Origin: Phytophthora sp. 'mugwort'
Lineage: Eukaryota; Oomycota; Peronosporomycetes; Peronosporales; Peronosporaceae
Length of the DNA stretch: 64,000 nucleotides
Direction of reading: 5' to 3'
Assembly (NCBI GenBank): GCA_033558025.1
Contig: JAUCEF010000017.1
Location: 992,001 to 1,056,000 of the forward strand
The translations under genes and the position numbers were made by a program. Numbering within the stretch: the stretch's first letter is position 1; each line of letters opens with the position of its first letter. The notes beneath the pieces were generated by a model. The model did no database searches and was not told the origin of the DNA. It worked only from the letters and a program-made list of their open reading frames with translations. Below, piece by piece: positions 10,560-21,749 of the stretch.

Positions 10560-11480
10560 GAGGAGGCCGTCACGAAGTAACACGCTCATCCAAACAACAT
10601 GTTTCACTGTCTTTATGGGTTTTATTGGCTCGGGTACCCCGAAAAGAGCTATCGTGAGTATACAACAAAAACGTGGAGGCAATCGACAACTGGATACGAG
10701 TCTACAAGGAGACGGGAACGTTTGAGCATGCGAAAACAGCGTCGGCAAGCAAGTTCAATGCTGCACACAGACAATGGCTGTGCGAGTGGCCTAGCTACAA
10801 AGGACAGGATAGACGTGCTACACATATCAATGAGCGCGATGTGTTTCGCTTTGTAAAGGAACCCAGCCATATTGACTAGAACCGCCACAACCTTGTAGTC
10901 CTGGACGAGGTTTCCTTTAATAATTGGGGAATGGTTCGAAAACGCGGGTATGCACTTAAGGGGGGCAGCTATTTTGCTTTCAACGCAAGCCCAGGGTGTC
11001 TGTCTTGGCATTCAGCGGTGTAAACGGCTTGCTGGGCTTCTACGAGTAGGATGGCACGTTCGACCGAGTCGAATTCGTGAAATGCTGCAAGGATTTCGCG
11101 TGCGCAAAGAAGGGAGGTACCCAGGATCTCACTCTGCTTAATTTTTGGATGCGTCGATCCACAGACACCCCAAGATTGTGCATTTCCTGCGGAGCATCGG
11201 TGTGGTGCCCATATTCCTGCCGGAATACTGCCCATTTTCTGCCCCATCGAATACATGTTCGGCAACATCAAGAAAGCATTTCAGCGGTACAACGTCGAGA
11301 CAAGCGGACGTGATATATTGCCATTCGTTGTACGAACATTTCAGCGTTTTGAAGGTTTAAATTATGACATGAGTATTTGATCCTCGGCTTTGAAATCCAT
11401 GTCATTTCGACCCTACGGGACCAATGCCGAAGGGAAGGCGGCACGCACCGGATACGGATTGTGAAGCGCTGCATCTCCAT
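10560..11480 (+). pseudogene. Tc1/mariner-IS630-like transposase, copy A
   Basis: The N-terminal helix-turn-helix reads FHCLYGFYWLGY...IDNWIRVYKETGTF and matches the minus-strand copy at 30703-32002. The DDE core follows in shifted frames: VFRFVKEPSHID and VVLDEVSF (first Asp, near 10900); RKRGYALKG; DASIHRHPKIVHFLRSIGVVPIFLPEYCPF (second Asp, near 11145); and PIEYMFGNIKKAFQRY (Glu, near 11250), giving a second-Asp to Glu spacing of roughly 34. The product would be a cut-and-paste transposase. It is inactivated by several frameshifts. It faces the minus-strand ORF at 11559-12058, tail to tail, about 80 bp away. Confidence 0.85.
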
Positions 11481-11558
11481 GAGGAGGAAACAACTTTAGG
11501 TTTGACTCCAAAACGCGTTTCTTCGTAGGCGAACTAGGACCGCATCATAACCCCGCAA

Positions 11559-12058
11559 TTACTCTTTATGCTCGTCGTCATTTACGTTTTCTAGTCGCTC
11601 GAATGGATCTGTAGCCATCCGCCAATCTTGGTGGTATATCAGCCAGGAAGCCTCGATAATTGTTTTTCGTGTAACAAAACTACTCGCTTGAGTGTTCAGG
11701 TGCTGTCGCAATGCAGTGAAATATTGTTGTAGGTGCTCGGCAGACTTGAGCAAAGGCATAACCGGGGGTCTGGGTGGATCCGCGTTGGCAGACTCCAAAG
11801 TTGATCGGTCAAGGCTTTGTGCAATCTCGTTAGCCCACGGTCGCCAGTGCCATGCACTTAAAAAGTTTCGTCCCAAATGTCTTGTAGTTGAGCACCCACA
11901 TCATGAAGGCCACTCTTCGCTGTCGCACCTGACATGTGGGTGAATGCAATCATTGGAAGTTGTGTTGCTGCCAAATCCTTGGTTGTGACAATAGCCATGC
12001 CGTACTCGTTGATTAGTAGCTGTACTGGTTCTCCACGTCTGGTAGTAACCCATTAATT
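11559..12058 (-). pseudogene. Accessory ORF of the Tc1-like element, copy A
   Basis: The minus-strand frame starts around 12058, shifts near 11875 and stops at 11559. Shared blocks with the ORF at 30102-30558 are: EPVQLLIN against ETVTLMIY; SGATAKSGLHDVGAQLQDIW against SGAAAEASIREVMERLREIW; and WANEIAQSLDRSTLE against WANEIMHNLDRSTWE, followed by DPP and a helical tail. In both copies the ORF lies downstream of the transposase on the opposite strand, so it seems to be part of the transposon. I recognise no family; the protein looks mostly alpha-helical, with no signal peptide or membrane span. Confidence 0.6.
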
Positions 12059-12114
12059 CCAGTCAACGTCCGACTTGGTGCTGCTGACGAGGTGGCAATT
12101 CATCTTGAACTGTT

Positions 12115-15100
12115 TTGCTTTACTTCATGCTGCCGAGGGGGGGGGGGGTCGTCCAGTGCCCATGTGCCGTCCCGCTTGACGGTCAGCCCTTTTACTCGAC
12201 CGTTAAACTAGGACGCTCGCCGGGTTTGAATCCGGTACGAGCCGAGCGTTCTGGGTACTGCATCTATGCATTCGTGGACCGGAGATCGGTAGATGGAGTT
12301 AGCGAACAGCAACAAAATCTACGCGATAATACATGTGATCTACATGGAAATCCTATTGCTAAGATTTCGAATCTCCGTCACGTCGACGAATTTCGCCGAT
12401 CGGATGTCATGACGGCCCTGGATCTCCTACCAGGAGAATCTCGAGGTTATTGGAAATATCATGCGCCTGGAATTTGGTTTCGACAAGCGAAAGCGACAGG
12501 TAAGATTAACAATGACAAGGCGATCTTAATCTTAGATACTGGTGCCGAGGTGTCCATTCTGGACACCGCCTTTGCTCGTAAGGTTGGATGCTATATCGAC
12601 ATCAGCCAGAGCCAAGATTGTGTTGGAATCGGTGAGAACGTGTACGTCACGAATGGAAGGACGCGGATCAAGATCACGTTAGCAGGATCGCTGGTGTACT
12701 TTTTCGATATATGGTTCGGAGATCTCGCTGGGGAAGACGCGATCCTGGGCATGGACTTTATGGTCCCTGCTGGGATCAGGCTAGATCTGACCGACGGGTC
12801 GTTTGTCTGCCGGACGAGATCCGGATCCAACTCAGCGGACGCCGGCAGCTCTGCGATGACAAGGCGAAAGTAGTGACGTTAGATCAGCATCTCCAGGTTT
12901 TGATTGGGGGATCGATCGAGTTACCGGTTGCGGGCATCCACAGATCACGAGAAACTATGGGTTACACGCGGAGATCGATGGGTGTCGACGGGGACAGGGA
13001 AAACGCAGTATCTGTTGCTGATGAATATCAGCGACAGTCTACTGACCCTCCAGCGAGACGTTCGGGTCGCGATGAGGCTAGCCAGAGATCGCGTTCCCCA
13101 CTTGTCAGGTTTCGATCGGATCGCGTCGATATACGAAGTGGCAGAATCTAGCGTTCCAAGCGACGACGGAGGCACTTCTTCCGGAAATGGGTGGATCGGA
13201 CCCTGGAATCGCTGTAGAGCGCCCAGGATATGCCACGCCACATGCAATACTACGTAAAGTCCCGATCTTCGATAACGAGGCTGGCATGGCTACACCGTCT
13301 ACCGCAGTTAGCCGATCTGGTGCTGCAACCCCGGATCACTCAAGAAGAGAGAAGGATGCATCGAGATCGCCATGTGTGACATCGCTCGGGGCGGAAGGTG
13401 GCGAGGAAGAACCCGATCCAGCTACGGTGGTCGCCCAAGCTGATACCCCGACTGTAAGTCAGCATGGCGAGGTCGCGATGGCGAGGTCGCGGTGGCGGCA
13501 GACCAGGAAGGACATACCGAGCTGGGGTCGGATCTTAGACGGCCCGATTCGTCGGCTGAGGCAGATCAGATCGTCCAAGGGTGTATCGGACGGCGAGAAG
13601 GGGCAACACGTAGCTGGTTCATCGGACCTGTCTGAAGATCGGACACAAAATGACGCAGATCAACCCAATCTGACTGATCCCGATCGCAGTGGAGATGACA
13701 ACCTGACTGGAAACGATTTGAGCTACTATCATGAAGGAGGGGAGATGAAGGCGGAAGACGTGGACAGAGAGTTAGCGGTGCTGCCCGAAGTCAAGATTGC
13801 TACGAGGAAGAAGTGATGATTGAGGATATTAAGGTGGGAGATCCAACATATAACACCCCTGAAGAGATCGATCGCCTTCAACAGATGATCTGGAATGGAC
13901 GACACCTCTTGATCGGCAAAGGCAACGCGCTGTCTCCTGCCGCAAGGGGCGTTGTATGCGATATCGATGTAGGTGGTGCGATGCCCGTGGCGCAGCGAGT
14001 ACGGAAGGTGGCGCCGCGCTTCTGGGAGAAGGTATCTGATCTGATCAAGGGACTGTTAGCAGCCATGATCATTCACCATTCGATTCCTCCATGAGCATCT
14101 TCAATCGTGATCACCATTAAGAAGAACGGAGTGGATATACGGCTGTGCATCGACTACCGGTTGGTGAATGATCTGCGACGACTAATGGTCTACCCGATGC
14201 CACTGATTAACGATCTGTTGGAAGTTCTGGACAAAGGTATATGGTATTGTTCATTAGACATGGCGAGTGGATTCTGGGTGGTCCCGACGACCGATCGATC
14301 TCGCGCGATCTCTGCTTTCATCACCCCTATCGGGCTATTCGAGTGGAATGCCAGTCGGACTCAAGAACGCGCCACAGATTTATCAACGGCTAGTGGACAA
14401 CGCTTTGTATGGATTCATTAAGATCTCGAAATCCGAACCTTCAGGTCGACGCACGGATGTATTTGACGCAGGAGAACCCGAAGGCCCCGGCAAACCTTCA
14501 GTTCGAGGACGTAGATCATATATCGACGACATCCTAATCACTGCCGGGACTTCGAATAAAGTATGCGATCGAGTGGAACGCCTACTGGATGACTGTGACA
14601 AATGGAACTTGTCCATCAGTGTCGTCAAGCGTTTCTGGGGACGCCGAAAAGTTGATTACCTAGAGCATCAAGTGTCGATCGAAGGCGTGGGGGTACATCC
14701 GAAGAACGGGAAAGGGTTGACCGACTTACCTTTCCCGGAGTCACTCAGACCGATGCAGTCGTTCCTGGGCAGACTGAATTATATTGCCGATCATCGAGGA
14801 CTATGCTATTTATGCTGCAGTCTTGTCCGGGTTGCGTGAAGTGGATTTTAATGAGCTGAGGAAAAGTCGAGATCTCCGTCTAATTCTCGACGAAACTCTT
14901 CCTGATCTTGATGTCCCTGATCTAGCCGGATTCGGCGATTATCCACCTGATCAACCGAAGACGGGCCTGAGTGCAGCGGATGAAAGGTGGATTCGGGCAT
15001 ACCGATCCTTTAACAAATTGAAGGAGAAGATCGCCGCCACTCCGATCTTGCGTCATTTCAATCCAGATCGTCAATCTGTGGTAGTTGTTTATGCCAGTGA

Positions 15101-16796
15101 GTGGTCGATCTCGGCTGCTCTGATGCAAGAGCACGATCGCGTGTATCACCCAGTAATGTTCGCGAGTCGTACGCTGAAGTCGGATGAACTTACCTGCAAT
15201 GCAATAGAGAAGGAGGTGTTGGCCTTGTTGCGGATCTTAGATCTGAACTACAACGTGTTGGTGGACGACAGATCCGGATCCTGACCAGACACTCGACGTT
15301 GGCATGGCTCTTCAGATCACCAGGCCTTCCAGATCCTGACCAGACACTCGACGTTGGCATGGCTCTTCAGATCACCAGGCCTTCAAGGGTGTTTATCTCA
15401 GTGGGCTGCACTCCTGTCGCCATGGACACTCGAGATCGATAAGTGTACCGAGGGAGAAGATGAGATCTTGGGGGCGATCGCCGCCAGTGTTACACCTCGG
15501 TCCAAGGTGGACGAAGCTTTGATCACAATCGCACCCAGGAAGGAGCCACGCCGTCAGATTCAAGCACCGATCCCAGAATAGGCGCGGACGAAGAGCTGTT
15601 CGTGGTGGGTTTTGACGGATCTGCACGAGTAAAGCGAGTCGGTAGAGCCTATAGTGCGATTTTGTGAAAGTTACCTGAGTGAACGGTTTTGAAGGCCCGA
15701 TCCGGTTATGCCGAGGATCTGACTGTGAACGAGGCAGAGTACAATGACTCCTGCTGTGTTTTGACTTGTTGGAAGGGATGACGCAGGAACGTTTAATGAT
15801 TTGCGGTGATTCGAATCTGGTGATCAGACAAATACAAGGCGGCAAGGCACCCGGATGGACGCTGTTGAGGCAGAAGGCCCTGGATCGGCTTAAAGTCTGG
15901 CCAGATCACGAACCGTTACACGTGATGCGTGACTGGAACACTAGTGCGGACAGTTTGGCTAGCTGCGTTACAGCGACAGCAAGGAGTGATCATCAACGAG
16001 GTGAAGGCATATCAGGATCTGGTCACGCTGAATCGTTTAGATGAGATCCTAATGATCAGACCGGAGGACACCGTGTGCGAGTCACGCCAATAGCTACCCG
16101 ATCAGGGGCCAGATCCGTGCATCGATCGACAGTTTTGGACGAAGTTTTTGTGAGAGATCTCCGTGTCGATCGTATCCGACAGGCCCAAGACGAAGAAGTG
16201 TGGATATCAAGTTCGAAGAAGTATCTGACTGGAGTTGAGACCGATCTCACGCAAGATTAGGCAAGACTGTGTGACAACATAGCGTCAGATAAAGACGTCG
16301 ACGGTAACGATCTACTGTTCTACTGTCCTCCCAAAAAGAGATCGGAAGTAGGTCGGGACGGATTGATGAGGCTTGTGGCGCCCGAGATACTCCACCTTGA
16401 TATCCTACATCACTATCACGCGAGCGTTGAAGGCGATCAGAGGGGAATCGCCTGGGAACCTCCAGACGACGTAGCCTTTTCAGATCAGTGCAATGGATCA
16501 CATACCCTCGCTGCCGAGGTCGTTCAAGAGCAACACTGAACTACTGATCTGGGTAGATCTGTTCACAGGATATGTGGTCGCGAAGGCAAGCGCGTTAGAA
16601 CGGCTCAGACCATCGCCGAGTCGTACGAGGGGGAGTATGTCTTCCGGAGGTTTGGTGCTAGTGAAGCGATCCGCCACGATCGAGATCCCACATTCATGTC
16701 TGACTTCTTCCGGGCATTAACAAGATCCTCGGACAGCGACAGAGGGCGACGATGGCGTATCGACCGCAAGCAAACGGAACAGCGGAACGGATGTAA
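12115..16796 (+). pseudogene. Gypsy-3 pol: protease, RT, two RNase H domains, integrase
   Basis: Domains in order are: retropepsin DTGAEVSI (12535) with AILGMDFM; RT from about 14107 with CIDYRLVND, SLDMASGFW, MPVGLKNAPQIYQRL and YIDD (14519-14530); a Ty3-type RNase H (VVVYASEWS...AIEKEVLALL, 15060-15230); a second RNase H-like domain (FDGSARVKR at 15610, EAEYN at 15730, GDSNLVIRQIQG at 15805, WNTSADSLAS at 15930); and the integrase core (LLIWVDLFTGYVVAK at 16540; MAYRPQANGTAERM ending at 16793). Frameshifts and stops occur throughout. The integrase is cut at 16796, where a truncated LTR begins. The 5' end lacks gag. Confidence 0.9.
15277..15386 (+). repeat. 55-bp tandem duplication in pol
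   Basis: The block starting GATCCTGACCAGACACTCG occurs twice, at 15277 and 15332, an exact 55-bp offset and almost identical. It lies in the connection between the two RNase H domains. As 55 is not a multiple of 3 it shifts the frame, so the duplication alone would disable this copy. Confidence 0.85.
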
Positions 16797-17998
16797 GACT
16801 TAGACCGTGACCGATCTACTCTTTATATGACCATAGTCACTCCCAATCGATTCTCGATCACGGCCGATCTTAGACCAGACCCGGACAAGGGATGAAGATC
16901 AAGACCGATCGGCGACATGCGGATCGGATTACGCTTAGTCCCGATCGGCTCAGAACGGATAGGCGCCAGACATCAAGATTGGAGTCAAGGGGCATGGATC
17001 AAGACCGATCGGTGACATGCAGATCGCGGCCGGCCTGGATCGACTCTGATCATATATTTAACGGACCGTAATCGATCAAGATCAGCCCTCGATCGGATCG
17101 GTACACTCTTTCTGGCAGATCGGTATACAGGTTCGGACATACGGGATTGGCGGATCTGGCGTTCGGGATCTGGCAGATCGGGCAAATCAGTGCTGGCAGA
17201 TCGACATACACGTTCGGACATCCGCGATCTGGCAGATCGGGATTCGATCAGCAATCATCCTCGGGGATGTGCAAGTATGAAGACGGTACGTGCTGAGTGG
17301 TTGAAGAAGGGCAAGATTCAGGAAATTCAGGTGGTACGAGATAGGGCTCGGGATGGGAAGATAGGACAAGAAAAGGATAAATAGCAACAAGACTCGAATT
17401 TGCATTGGACTACTTAGGCGTTTTCAAGTGCCGCTGGAAGGGATCTACATTGCCCCTCCCAAGTTCAACTAGCCCAAGGTAGCAGATCAAGCGTCGCGGT
17501 GAGAGGATCGGATCGGATATTGGCCGACCTCCCCCACGCTAGCGAGCTTCTGCTCAAGCGCATACCTCGATCGATCGGCATTCAGTGCTTGGCCGACGTT
17601 CGCTTCGACTCTCAACCGCAAGATCCCGCTAAAGAAAGTGGCAAGCAACTCAAGGAAAGGAACGGAACAACGCCACATGGCCCCTCGACCTCGGATCAAG
17701 TCCAGGCCGCCGATGGAAGGTCGACTACCTCAGATCGGAACCAATAACGGCAGCAGAGCGAAGACTTCTTCACTTCTCCACGTCCCCGTGTCCCGCCAGG
17801 ACGTTCAAGCCTTTACACCACTGCATCCTTCGGAGTCATAAGAGAGCAGATCCAGCCCACCGGCGGGTACACAAGGTGAGACCAAGTTCAGCTGATTCAC
17901 GGATCATCGGGGAACCCCCTTCCGTTAGTCGGTATCCGGGCGCAGTTGGTAAGCGGATCGGGTCTTAAGCACATTTTGACCGATCCCGCTACACCACA
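16797..17998 (+). repeat. Gypsy-3 LTR, 5'-truncated
   Basis: The stretch is the reverse complement of 5545-6747 with only a handful of differences over 1.2 kb. It ends CTACACCACA, followed one base later by TGGTGCGCATGCCC, a possible TGG-type primer-binding site, and then the family gag at 18043. This sets the sense orientation. About 117 bp of the LTR start are missing, replaced by the truncated integrase ORF at 16796. TATA-like boxes lie at 16837 and 17050 on the sense strand. Confidence 0.8.
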
Positions 17999-18042
17999 AT
18001 GGTGCGCATGCCCGGATCGCTTCGTGACTCAGGATTTCACCG

Positions 18043-20345
18043 GTGTTTACAGAAGAAGATGTGAAAGTGAAGATTGAACAAGGGGATCAAGCGTTGTCGG
18101 AAATCGGATCGACGACGACGCCGCTGAATGAAGCGAGATCCGCAGATCGACAGAGCCCTGGGAGGAGCTCTGTCGAAGGGTTTAGGGTTTACAGAAGGGA
18201 GGCAGATCCGTATCCGGATCTGGAAGAGAAGCCTCGATTCCTCCCCAGGTCCCTTCGGGGACCCCCGCAGATCTCATTGCGAATCGAGATCTGCCAGCGT
18301 GACAGGAAAGGCCAAGCCTAAACCTTACTCGTTCGCTACTTTTGTAGCTACAAGACCGGTGCCGAAGAAGAAGAAGAAAGAGATTATGAAGAAGAAACTG
18401 AAGGCCCCGGAGTCAGAGACGGTATACCAGACTCAGGTGTCCACAGCAATCTGGACTGAAGATGCCCTGGAGATCATATACCGCCGGAAGACCTTACTTG
18501 AGTTCGTGATCCACGATCCAGTGATGACGATCATGCAGGTGCGCCAGATCGGGGATTTGAGAGGACCGATAGGGAGACCACAAGAGCCGTCGAGCAAGCT
18601 AGACGCTATGAAGATACTGTTCCAGCTAATGAAGGAAGCCGGCCTAGTGGCAGACGCTTTTGATGCCGACGATCTCCTCAATATAGATCTAGAGGTGATC
18701 CGATCAACGACTCAAGACCTGTTCGAGACGCTGAAGCCTCTAACCGGCGAATCACTGCAGACCCAAGCTCTGCCGCGATCAAGGCCCGCCCGTCATGCCA
18801 GATGTCAGACTGGGTCGTCTCACTACGCTTCGGCCACTTCGGAGCCGAATTCAGACAGATCAATCGGCCCGCAACGGATGCAGTGAGGCCCCTCAGGCGC
18901 GACCCTTCTGCGATCACGTTTAAAGACGTCTGATTAGACGTCTCCAGCGACAGATCAGCGGCAGAAGCTCCCTCCATCCGCGACCCGAGAGAAGGCTGCA
19001 GATCCGTCAGACACGCTGAAGAACCAGTTGGAATCGTATTTCCAAGCAGCCATGACTCGTTTTCTGGAGGAACAACGTGTAATCACTGCACCCAAAACTT
19101 CAGTTCAGAAGGCCCATGTGGAATAACAAGACGTGGACATGGAATCAGTCGGATCGCCGCGGCACTAGCCATCTCTCGGTGTATATGACCCAGATGATCT
19201 GGACATCCTAAGTGCAAGACGTGTAGCGGTCGCCACAGCCGCAACCGGATCGGGTGGTGCCTCACTGATCCAATGCGTCCGAATCTCAGCGATCTCAGAC
19301 TTAAAAGAGTTTACCGGCAAGGATCAAGATGAAGACCGAGCTAGAGCGTGGGTCTGCAAGGTTAAATCGTCGTTCCTATGAGATCAGGCTTCAGACGAAG
19401 AGAAGTGTCTGACCTTCGCCGACCCACTCGCAGGGCCAGCCAAAACCTGGTACCGACAACTCAGCCGATCGACTCGGAACAAGTGGAGCGATCTGCTTCG
19501 CAGCTTTCAGACGCAATACTGCGGTCTGGATGTCTCGGTTGCATGGCAGTACTACCATGCGCGTAAGCGGTCGGAAGAGTCTCCCTTGGACTACCTCTAC
19601 AGGCTGAACGTCGCAGGTCTGCGGGCGCGGTTGAAGATCAAGGACGGCAATCGAAAAGATCGTCGGGAACACGTCGATCACCATATTGAAACGCTTGTAG
19701 ATCCGGACTTGGCAGAACCTTTGACACAATTGCGCTTTTCGGGTACTGACGAGCTGGAAGAAGTCCTCCGCGCGCGGAAACGGGGCCAAGAACAGACAAT
19801 AGCGATCCGCCTTCGGATCGAAATACAGGCAGAAGGCTCCGACGTACGCACCAGCAGCCGCGACGAAATTAGCGGTCTATGCTATCCAGACTCCGCGTCT
19901 TGAGTCGGGATCGGATACCAGTTCCGATGGATCGGATGGATCGGACTCAGCAGGTGACCTACGTCGCATGTGCTTTGCCTCGTCGGATAATGATCCAACA
20001 CTTACTGGGGGCGAGCCAAAAGTGCCTGATCGGCCTTCGCACGGATTAGCCAGACAGACTCGGAGCGTCATGAACGCAGATCGCCACTAACCCCCGGACG
20101 GATCGGATCGGAGTCGGTGCTCACACTGTGGGTCCCGGAAGCATACGGATCTCGACTGTTGGTGACATGCCAGAAGTGTGGCAAGAGAGGTCACCCAGCG
20201 GATCATTGCCTTTTCATATGCCGTGGATGTGGTGAGCTGCACGACATGGGCAAATGCCCCATGGAAGAGTTCTACAACCAGATCCGTCAATGGTACAACC
20301 CGACCAAACATGCGGGGATGCTACCTGCGATGGCAGAAAAGATGT
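18043..20345 (+). pseudogene. Gypsy-3 gag with double zinc knuckle
   Basis: Frames 18128-18886 and 19300-20345 give a basic N-terminal domain (KKKKKEIMKKK), a helical region, and a capsid-like segment (KCLTFADPLAGPAKTWYRQLSR...WSDLLRSFQTQYCG, 19400-19530). Two CCHC knuckles follow: CQKCGKRGHPADHC (20168-20209) and CRGCGELHDMGKC (20219-20257). It matches the usual gag order of Ty3/Gypsy. In-frame stops near 18885, 18930, 19125, 19170, 19380 and 19903 disable it. The gag end at about 20345 is where the pol at 12115 would be expected to start, so gag and pol of this family are complementary halves in reversed order. Confidence 0.85.
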
Positions 20346-21749
20346 TAAACTACTGCATAGGTTTTTTCAAGATCGCGCTGAGTGCGGATCCATTAGCAAT
20401 AAAGACTTTAAGCGTTTCTCTTAACGCTTCACGTTGTTTGACGGTAACTTTGGCGATGGGCTGAACCACTAGCTGCAGCCGTTGATGCTTCACAGATGAT
20501 GGGGTTGACCTCGAGGGAGATCGAAGCCTGCTGGCGTCTTGTAGGATCAAGGCCGACGCAGCCCTCGACCGTGCTCTTGGGTGCGAGGCGGCGAGGCGGT
20601 ATGAGGTGTTTAGTGAATTGGGTGCCCTGAAGACGACGCGACTCGCACAGGTGGCGTCGGTCCTGGCGAGGTACGGGATCTAAATGTGTACACTAGGTGC
20701 GTTCGTATGGGGTACCGCTCTCCTCCTTATTTGCCCAGCAAAACACATATCTATCTCACGAGTGAAGTAGCGTTATTCAATGTCCACCCCTTATCTACGA
20801 TCTGCTATAGGTTAAGATCATCTGAAGTATTGCTGTAACCTCTAGCCTCTGTAACAAACTATTAACAATTCCTCAACACAACGTCTGTGTATTTTCTACA
20901 CAAATACCGTCACACTAGTGCATTGCATTTTTCTCGCTGTTGTGAAAGGTGCAAAGCGAGCCAGTATGCATCTGAACTTTGCGAATAGACTCCTATGTGT
21001 GCAGTGATACTCCAAGGGCAAGTTAAGCTTGCTGTCGACCATCTCGGATGCCCCCCCCCCCCCCTACTCGTTTTCACCGGATGGCGCCAACCCCACCAAG
21101 GTACAGATTTAGTACAAAATTAACATATAAAAATCAAGTTGTTAACAGTATGCTAACCTTTTGGCCAGTCTCAACCCGTGTACAAAATGTCTCTTAATAT
21201 TACCCTGATTGAACCCAAATTTGGTTGGCTGATACCATACAGCTGAGTCAACATTGAGGGGAAAACGCACCAGATTAGCTAAGCTAGGTTGAAAAATTAT
21301 GGGGTGTTCTATCATTTTGTATAGCCTGAGCGGGTAACTGTGGTACAGTAGTAGCAGTTCCTAATAAGTCTCACGATGTTTTAGTCCATAATTAGTATGT
21401 GTTGGGAATTTGCTGCTCGAGATTCTTGTGTCGATGCGCGGCATTAAAAAGGATAAGCACGTCGCCATTAAAGTTATTACTAAGATATTTAACACGAGCT
21501 CTGCGCTGTCTAGTCGAAATTCCTTACCCGCCGCCAGTCGATTCGACGTTTGAACCAGCTGTATAGTAGCCCCAGTATTATCCATGACACGGTGTTGATT
21601 TGGGAAGATCGTTCACTAATCTGAATTTATGTCTTCAACATGTTTACACGTACATAAATGTGTACTTTGTACTGGTCCCGTCCTCGACTCTGAACCATTT
21701 TGAATTAGGTCAAGAGATACCGTCCAGCACGCGCTTTAATCATCACGTC
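20346..21749. other. No recognisable gene
   Basis: The stretch holds only short frames. One plus-strand piece near 20510-20680 is helical (EIEACWRLV, then AARRYEVFSELGALKTTRLAQVASVLARYG after a frameshift), and a 74-codon minus frame lies at 21361-21585. A run of 15 C sits near 21050. The last 200 bp should contain the promoter and 5'UTR of the gene at 21750. Confidence 0.4.

Noticed and set aside
12205..12235. tRNA-like B box (GGGTTTGAATCCGG)
   Set aside because: It lies in the continuous Gypsy-3 pol frame, and no matching acceptor stem or A box can be placed at a proper distance.
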